A stretch of 64,000 nt of DNA from Nitrospirota bacterium (GTDB taxonomy: Bacteria; Nitrospirota; Thermodesulfovibrionia; Thermodesulfovibrionales; JdFR-88). The notes beneath the pieces were generated by a model. It made no database searches. It worked only from the letters and a program-made list of their open reading frames with translations, and was not told the DNA's origin. The position numbers and the translations under genes were made by a program. Below, piece after piece: positions 60,452-64,000 of the stretch. The stretch spans positions 1 through 64,000 of the forward strand of contig JAJYIR010000008.1 of assembly GCA_021789935.1 (NCBI GenBank), given 5' to 3'. Each line of letters opens with the position of its first letter. Within the stretch, counting starts at the first letter, position 1.

Positions 60452-61471
60452 TTACCTGGGGGCAAAGATCCGCACAAGCTCTTCGAAAACTTCTTTAAGG
60501 AATTTGCCCTCCAGCTTTTCCTTCATATATTTAAGGGCCTGGAAAGTGGTAAGGCGATTCTGGTAGGAGCGGGTTGACGTGAGCGCGTCATAGACGTCCG
60601 CCACGGCGCATATGTGCCCCGGGAGGAGGATATCGCCCCCCCTAAGCCACAGCGGGTATCCGGAGCCGTCTATGCGCTCGTGGTGCTGCATGATGATCGT
60701 GCGGCACTCATCGGTCAGCTCGCCGGCCTCCGTGACCATTTCACAGCCTTTTTGCGGGTGCTTCCTGATCTCCTCCATCTCCTTGGGCGTCAGCTCACCG
60801 CGCTTGTTTATGATGGCGCTGTCCACCTGCACCTTGCCCAGATCATGCAGAAAAAACCCCGCGCCAAGCTCATGTATATCTTCTTGCGCCAGGCCGCCGG
60901 CGAAGGATTTTGAGAGCAGGACAGAAAGGACCCCGACGTTTACGCAGTGCATATAGGTATAGACGTCGTGGGAAGTTATCTTCAGCAGTTCATGGGCGGT
61001 TTGAGGTTCGCAGAGTATCAGATCCACAACCTCCTTGATCACCTTTTTGGCCTCTTTTATGTTTTCCGCCCGTGGTTCCTCAAGGAGTCTTTCCATCAAG
61101 GTGAGAGAGGATTGATAGACGACCCCGGCTTTTTCCGTGGGTGCCATCCCGGGGTCCCGGATGGCCTCCAAAAGGGCATGCGGGGCCAGCTTGTCCGGCT
61201 CCCATTTGCCGGGCACCTTGATCCTGATTTCACCCGTGTCTTCACCTTCGGCCCCGGAAGACCCCGGGCCGGCATCGGGGAGGGCAAAATCATAAAGCCC
61301 CTTCTCCGTGTCTATCATCACATCCTCAAGACCGCTGTCTATCAGTTTTTTTATCTGCCGCCGGGATTTTATCGTAAAGTTGTTTTTTAAAAAGGGATGT
61401 TTGAGCCATCCAGAGGGAAGTACCACATACATGCCGGTCCGGAGATCCGGCGTCTTCACCTTTTTTAACAT
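60452..61471 (-). CDS. HD-GYP domain c-di-GMP phosphodiesterase
   Basis: About 339 aa from the ATG at 61471. The N-terminal DUF3391-like part (VKTPDLRTGMYVVLPSGWLKHPFLKNNFTIKS) precedes HD-GYP: FLHDLGKVQV, KHPQKG and MQHHERIDGSGYPLWL with the GYP triad and VADVYDALTSTRSYQN. Intact residues suggest hydrolysis of c-di-GMP to GMP. Divergent from the AdoMet synthetase gene. Confidence 0.93.
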   Translation of the reverse strand: MLKKVKTPDLRTGMYVVLPSGWLKHPFLKNNFTIKSRRQIKKLIDSGLEDVMIDTEKGLYDFALPDAGPGSSGAEGEDTGEIRIKVPGKWEPDKLAPHALLEAIRDPGMAPTEKAGVVYQSSLTLMERLLEEPRAENIKEAKKVIKEVVDLILCEPQTAHELLKITSHDVYTYMHCVNVGVLSVLLSKSFAGGLAQEDIHELGAGFFLHDLGKVQVDSAIINKRGELTPKEMEEIRKHPQKGCEMVTEAGELTDECRTIIMQHHERIDGSGYPLWLRGGDILLPGHICAVADVYDALTSTRSYQNRLTTFQALKYMKEKLEGKFLKEVFEELVRIFAPR

Positions 61472-61568
61472 ATCATTCAAATATCCATGCAAGGACAGAA
61501 AAATGTCAAGCGGGCAACTGGCAGGGCGGAGGGCTGGCAAAAAAACCGGTTTGGGGTATGATTTTATC

Positions 61569-62792
61569 ATGGTAAGCATTGAACGGCTGTCCGGCGTGCC
61601 CGTTTCCGAAGAGGCGGTGGAATGCGTTGAGAGGAAGGGGACCGGCCATCCAGACACCCTGGCGGACCTTCTCTCAGAGGCCGTATCCATTTCCCTGTCT
61701 AAAGAGTACATCCGCCTTTTTGGCGCGGTCCTGCATCACAATACGGACAAGGGCTTTTTGGCCGCCGGAAGCGCGGTGAAAAATTTCCAGGGCGGCAAGA
61801 TAACAAAACCCATGCGTTTTTTCATCGGGGACAGGGCCACTTTCAAGGCCAAAGGCATAAAGGTGCCGGTGGCCGAGATCGCAGCCGGGGCGGCAAGAAA
61901 GTGGATAGGGGAAAACATGCGTTTTATCGAGCCGGAGCGGCACATAGTTTTCCATCCGGAGCTGGCGCCCGGCTCCAGGCAGCTTGCCGAAATCTACGCC
62001 GCGGACGGGGCCAAAAGAATACTGGGGGCCAATGACACCTCCGCCGCCATTGGCTACTGGCCCCTTTCGCCTACGGAAGAGCTTGTCCTGTCCCTGGAAA
62101 GATTTTTAAACTCGAAGTCCTTCAAACGGCGGTACCCGGAAACGGGAGAGGACGTAAAGGTGATGGCGATAAGGGAAAAACGGTGCCTCACTGTTACGGT
62201 GGCCATGCCCCTGATAGACAGGTTTTTAAGGGCGGAAGGGGAATACTTCGTCCGGAAAGAAATGGTGATCGGGGAGATCGAGAGATTTCTTCGCACAAAG
62301 CACCTGAACGGCTACTTTGAGGATTTCATGGTCCACCTGAACAGCCTGGATGTGCGGGGCAAGGGCATGGGCGGGATTTACCTGAGCGTGCTAGGCACCT
62401 CCGCGGAGGACGCCGACAGCGGCCAGGTGGGCAGAGGGAACCGCGTCAACGGCGTTATCAGCTTTGGAAGACCGCTGACTTTGGAGGCCGCCGCCGGAAA
62501 AAACCCGCGCAGCCACACCGGGAAGATATACGGGGTCCTGGCGCACGAGCTTGCCAGAAAGGTCTTTGAAGGCACCCAGGGCGTGCGGGAGGTTTACGTG
62601 CTCCTTGCAAGCCGGATCGGGATGGAGATCAGCAGGCCGGCCCTAGCTTCCGTCAAATTGAGGCTGCAGAAAGGGGCGCACCCAAGAGATGTTTCCGGCC
62701 GCATAAATGAGATTGTCGGGGAGGCGCTGTCCGAAAAAAGCCTTCTTTCCTTTACAAAGAGGCTTTCACAGGGGAAATATAACATCTGCTAA
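61569..62792 (+). CDS. S-adenosylmethionine synthetase, archaeal type
   Basis: 407 aa, length of archaeal MATs (~400), not the bacterial MetK. ERKGTGHPDTLADLLSEAVS, HHNTDKGFLAAGSA, KPMRFFIGDRATF, GANDTSAAIGYWPLSPTEELV, GQVGRGNRVNGVI and a Gly-rich KIYGVLAHELA. Makes AdoMet from Met and ATP. The start at 61569 is preferred; an upstream ORF extension overlaps HD-GYP. Such genes in bacteria are usually taken as horizontally acquired. Confidence 0.93.
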   Translation: MVSIERLSGVPVSEEAVECVERKGTGHPDTLADLLSEAVSISLSKEYIRLFGAVLHHNTDKGFLAAGSAVKNFQGGKITKPMRFFIGDRATFKAKGIKVPVAEIAAGAARKWIGENMRFIEPERHIVFHPELAPGSRQLAEIYAADGAKRILGANDTSAAIGYWPLSPTEELVLSLERFLNSKSFKRRYPETGEDVKVMAIREKRCLTVTVAMPLIDRFLRAEGEYFVRKEMVIGEIERFLRTKHLNGYFEDFMVHLNSLDVRGKGMGGIYLSVLGTSAEDADSGQVGRGNRVNGVISFGRPLTLEAAAGKNPRSHTGKIYGVLAHELARKVFEGTQGVREVYVLLASRIGMEISRPALASVKLRLQKGAHPRDVSGRINEIVGEALSEKSLLSFTKRLSQGKYNIC

Positions 62793-62801
62793 GGGCCCGC
62801 T

Positions 62802-63152
62802 TTAATTGGCCGGATTGCACTCTTTTTCACTTTGACCGCTTTTGATCCACGCCAAAGTCCCAAGCCCCGCCAGGATCCCAAGAATAACAATATGCGCCAA
62901 AAGCGCTCCTGTCCGCCCATCACACACAGCCTTCCCCCATTCGCCCCATTTCGTGGAATGATACAGAAGCATCATCGGAATGCCGTCAAGGATAAACAGG
63001 ACCATGGAGAACTTGGCCAGCCTGGGGAGCGTTCCGCTTTTACGCGTGGACCGCATAAAAAAAGTTAAAAAACCGCTTGCCGCATAAAAAAATACGGCCA
63101 GGTCATACAGGTCGTTGTTTAAGGCAAGGAGAATCTTTACCGCCGGGCCCAT
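62802..63152 (-). CDS. Small integral membrane protein
   Basis: About 116 aa with three to four hydrophobic segments (VKILLALNNDLYDLAVFFYAASGFLTFF, FSMVLFILDGIPMMLLY, LLAHIVILGILAGLGTLAW). I chose the ATG at 63152; ATG 63230 gives an N-terminal extension rich in Lys and Ser. A TATAAT lies at about 63160, too close for this start to use. No family recognised. Confidence 0.5.
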   Translation of the reverse strand: MGPAVKILLALNNDLYDLAVFFYAASGFLTFFMRSTRKSGTLPRLAKFSMVLFILDGIPMMLLYHSTKWGEWGKAVCDGRTGALLAHIVILGILAGLGTLAWIKSGQSEKECNPAN

Positions 63153-63235
63153 TTTGTCTATTATACCTGAAAAAAAGGGGGAAACGCCGTCCCGGGATTT
63201 TTTTGATTTTCTCTTTTGTAGTATTATCATATCCA

Positions 63236-63841
63236 ATGGAAAGAGATAAAAAAAAGAATTTCATTGAAAAGGGTTTTTGTTTTTTTTATGGTCTTATGCG
63301 GCCGCTCGGCATCTTTCTGTGGCTGTTCCCGGCATGCATCCTTATTTTCACCCAGACCGCAATGGCCTCCTCCGCAGACAAACCGGGTTTTGAGGCCATA
63401 CCCGGTTTTGAGCTGGGGATAGCCGGGGGCAGCAGCTTCAACGGCCACGGGTCCGCGCAGGGCTTGCTGCTTGCCGCGTTCCAGAAACCCGTTTTCCCTA
63501 ATTTCCTTTTGCGGGTGGAGCCCACTTTTGAATATATGAACGCGAAGGGCGACGTACTGTATGCCGGCGGGGCCTCGCTTGTGGCAAGAAAGCTTGCCCC
63601 ATACAAGGGCATAATGCCTTTCGTGGACCTGGGCGGAGGGCTGAACTACATATCGCAAAACCATTTCGCCGGCAGGGAGCTTGGGGGCAATTTCATGTTC
63701 GATCTGATTCTTGGCGGCGGTTTTTACCTGACCAGGAACATAAGCCTCTCGTACAGGTACAGGCACCTTTCAAACTCCGGCATATTCGACCACAACGAAG
63801 GAATAGATTCCTACTACATACTGCTTGGCATAGGGGAATAA
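63236..63841 (+). CDS. pagL: PagL-like lipid A 3-O-deacylase (outer membrane)
   Basis: 201 aa. A signal or hydrophobic segment (GIFLWLFPACILIFTQTAMA), beta-barrel strands (FELGIAGGSSFNGHG, LLRVEPTFEYM, GFYLTRNISLSYRYRHLSNSGIF) and the catalytic His-x-Ser of PagL (RHLSN) with a following DSYYILLG strand. Removes the 3-O acyl chain from lipid A by family. A second possible start is the ATG at 63295. The start region overlaps the divergent small membrane protein's upstream end. Confidence 0.85.
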   Translation: MERDKKKNFIEKGFCFFYGLMRPLGIFLWLFPACILIFTQTAMASSADKPGFEAIPGFELGIAGGSSFNGHGSAQGLLLAAFQKPVFPNFLLRVEPTFEYMNAKGDVLYAGGASLVARKLAPYKGIMPFVDLGGGLNYISQNHFAGRELGGNFMFDLILGGGFYLTRNISLSYRYRHLSNSGIFDHNEGIDSYYILLGIGE

Positions 63842-63956
63842 AAAATTACCCAATTGCCCTCCCTTGCGGTACAGGGGTGGCCCCTCTTTCGCCCCCCGGA
63901 AATGAGATTGCCCGGAACGAAACAAAAAACCTGAAACGTTGGCCGACGGGGCCATT

Positions 63957-63985
63957 CATATATAGGGGGGGCGTTCATGTATAAT
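63957..63985 (+). promoter_or_regulatory. Possible promoter at the right edge
   Basis: TATAAT at 63980-63985 with a poor -35 (CATATA) 17 nt upstream, likely serving a gene beyond the window. Nothing else recognisable lies in 63842-64000. Confidence 0.3.
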
Positions 63986-64000
63986 AGTAAAACCGTTTTT

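Noticed and set aside
63770-63955. Minus-strand ORF beginning MAPSANVSG, like the Sua5/YrdC motif
   Set aside because: Only the first nine residues resemble the motif; the rest is antisense to pagL and shows no YrdC fold.

Overview
The window reads as a chromosomal segment of a free-living Gram-negative bacterium. It carries LPS-assembly LptD, an outer-membrane PagL-like lipid A deacylase, a porin-2 type beta-barrel protein, class A PBP1a, SecDF-YajC and system II (ResB/CcsA) cytochrome c biogenesis. The gene complement fits Nitrospirota (Thermodesulfovibrionia-like) or a neighbouring former-Deltaproteobacteria lineage: a DVU0298-like protein, a two-CW MerR regulator, a dual-CXXC small selenoprotein, an archaeal-type AdoMet synthetase and heme-type sensor kinases. 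That placement is inference from gene content. No rRNA, prophage, IS element or CRISPR array was seen; there is one tRNA, Ala(CGC).

Layout. 0.3-4.1 kb (minus): ispF, ispD, a PIN-TRAM protein and an HtrA protease. 4.2-8.5 kb (plus): PBP1a, a small TPR protein and a phosphomannomutase. 8.5-16.3 kb is mixed: MerR, an SOD/ferritin-like/CBS stress group, a degenerate receiver, endonuclease V, CutA, an M29 aminopeptidase, a stand-alone AICAR transformylase and a short c-type cytochrome. 16.5-20.0 kb (plus): an inositol-phosphatase-like protein and an unusual acyl-ligase/ACP/PlsC fusion. 20.0-30.0 kb is a long minus-strand run: trpB-trpA-accD-folC-lptD, a selenoprotein candidate, ykgJ, a NYN protein and a two-component system.

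30.1-37.4 kb is the most distinctive part. A c-di-AMP riboswitch precedes the K+ transporter kup. Next to it is a minus-strand locus that looks nitrogen-controlled: a Fis/NtrC-type HTH protein behind a sigma-54 promoter and a perfect 14-bp inverted repeat, a porin, an SMR-like transporter, an APC permease with a PII domain fused to its C-terminus, and a separate PII protein. A glutamine amidotransferase gene diverges from it. A single ORF at 37.5 kb fuses serine acetyltransferase (CysE) to cysteinyl-tRNA synthetase (CysS).

39.7-46.8 kb: a glycosyltransferase, yajC, an HD hydrolase, secD, secF, recJ and tRNA-Ala. 47-51 kb: ChaN, then an alpha-oxoamine synthase/SDR pair that resembles bacterial sphingolipid genes, then HtpX. 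51.3-57.3 kb: resB-ccsA overlapping a sensor kinase that has a CXXCH motif in its extracytoplasmic domain, its sigma-54 response regulator and a CheY-like protein, suggesting heme-based control tied to cytochrome assembly. 57.4-64 kb: a cupin, two tandem zinc alcohol dehydrogenases, an HD-GYP protein, AdoMet synthetase and PagL.

Genes are tightly packed with many 4-14 nt overlaps. Many stop codons are followed directly by interrupted T-tracts rather than classical hairpin terminators.
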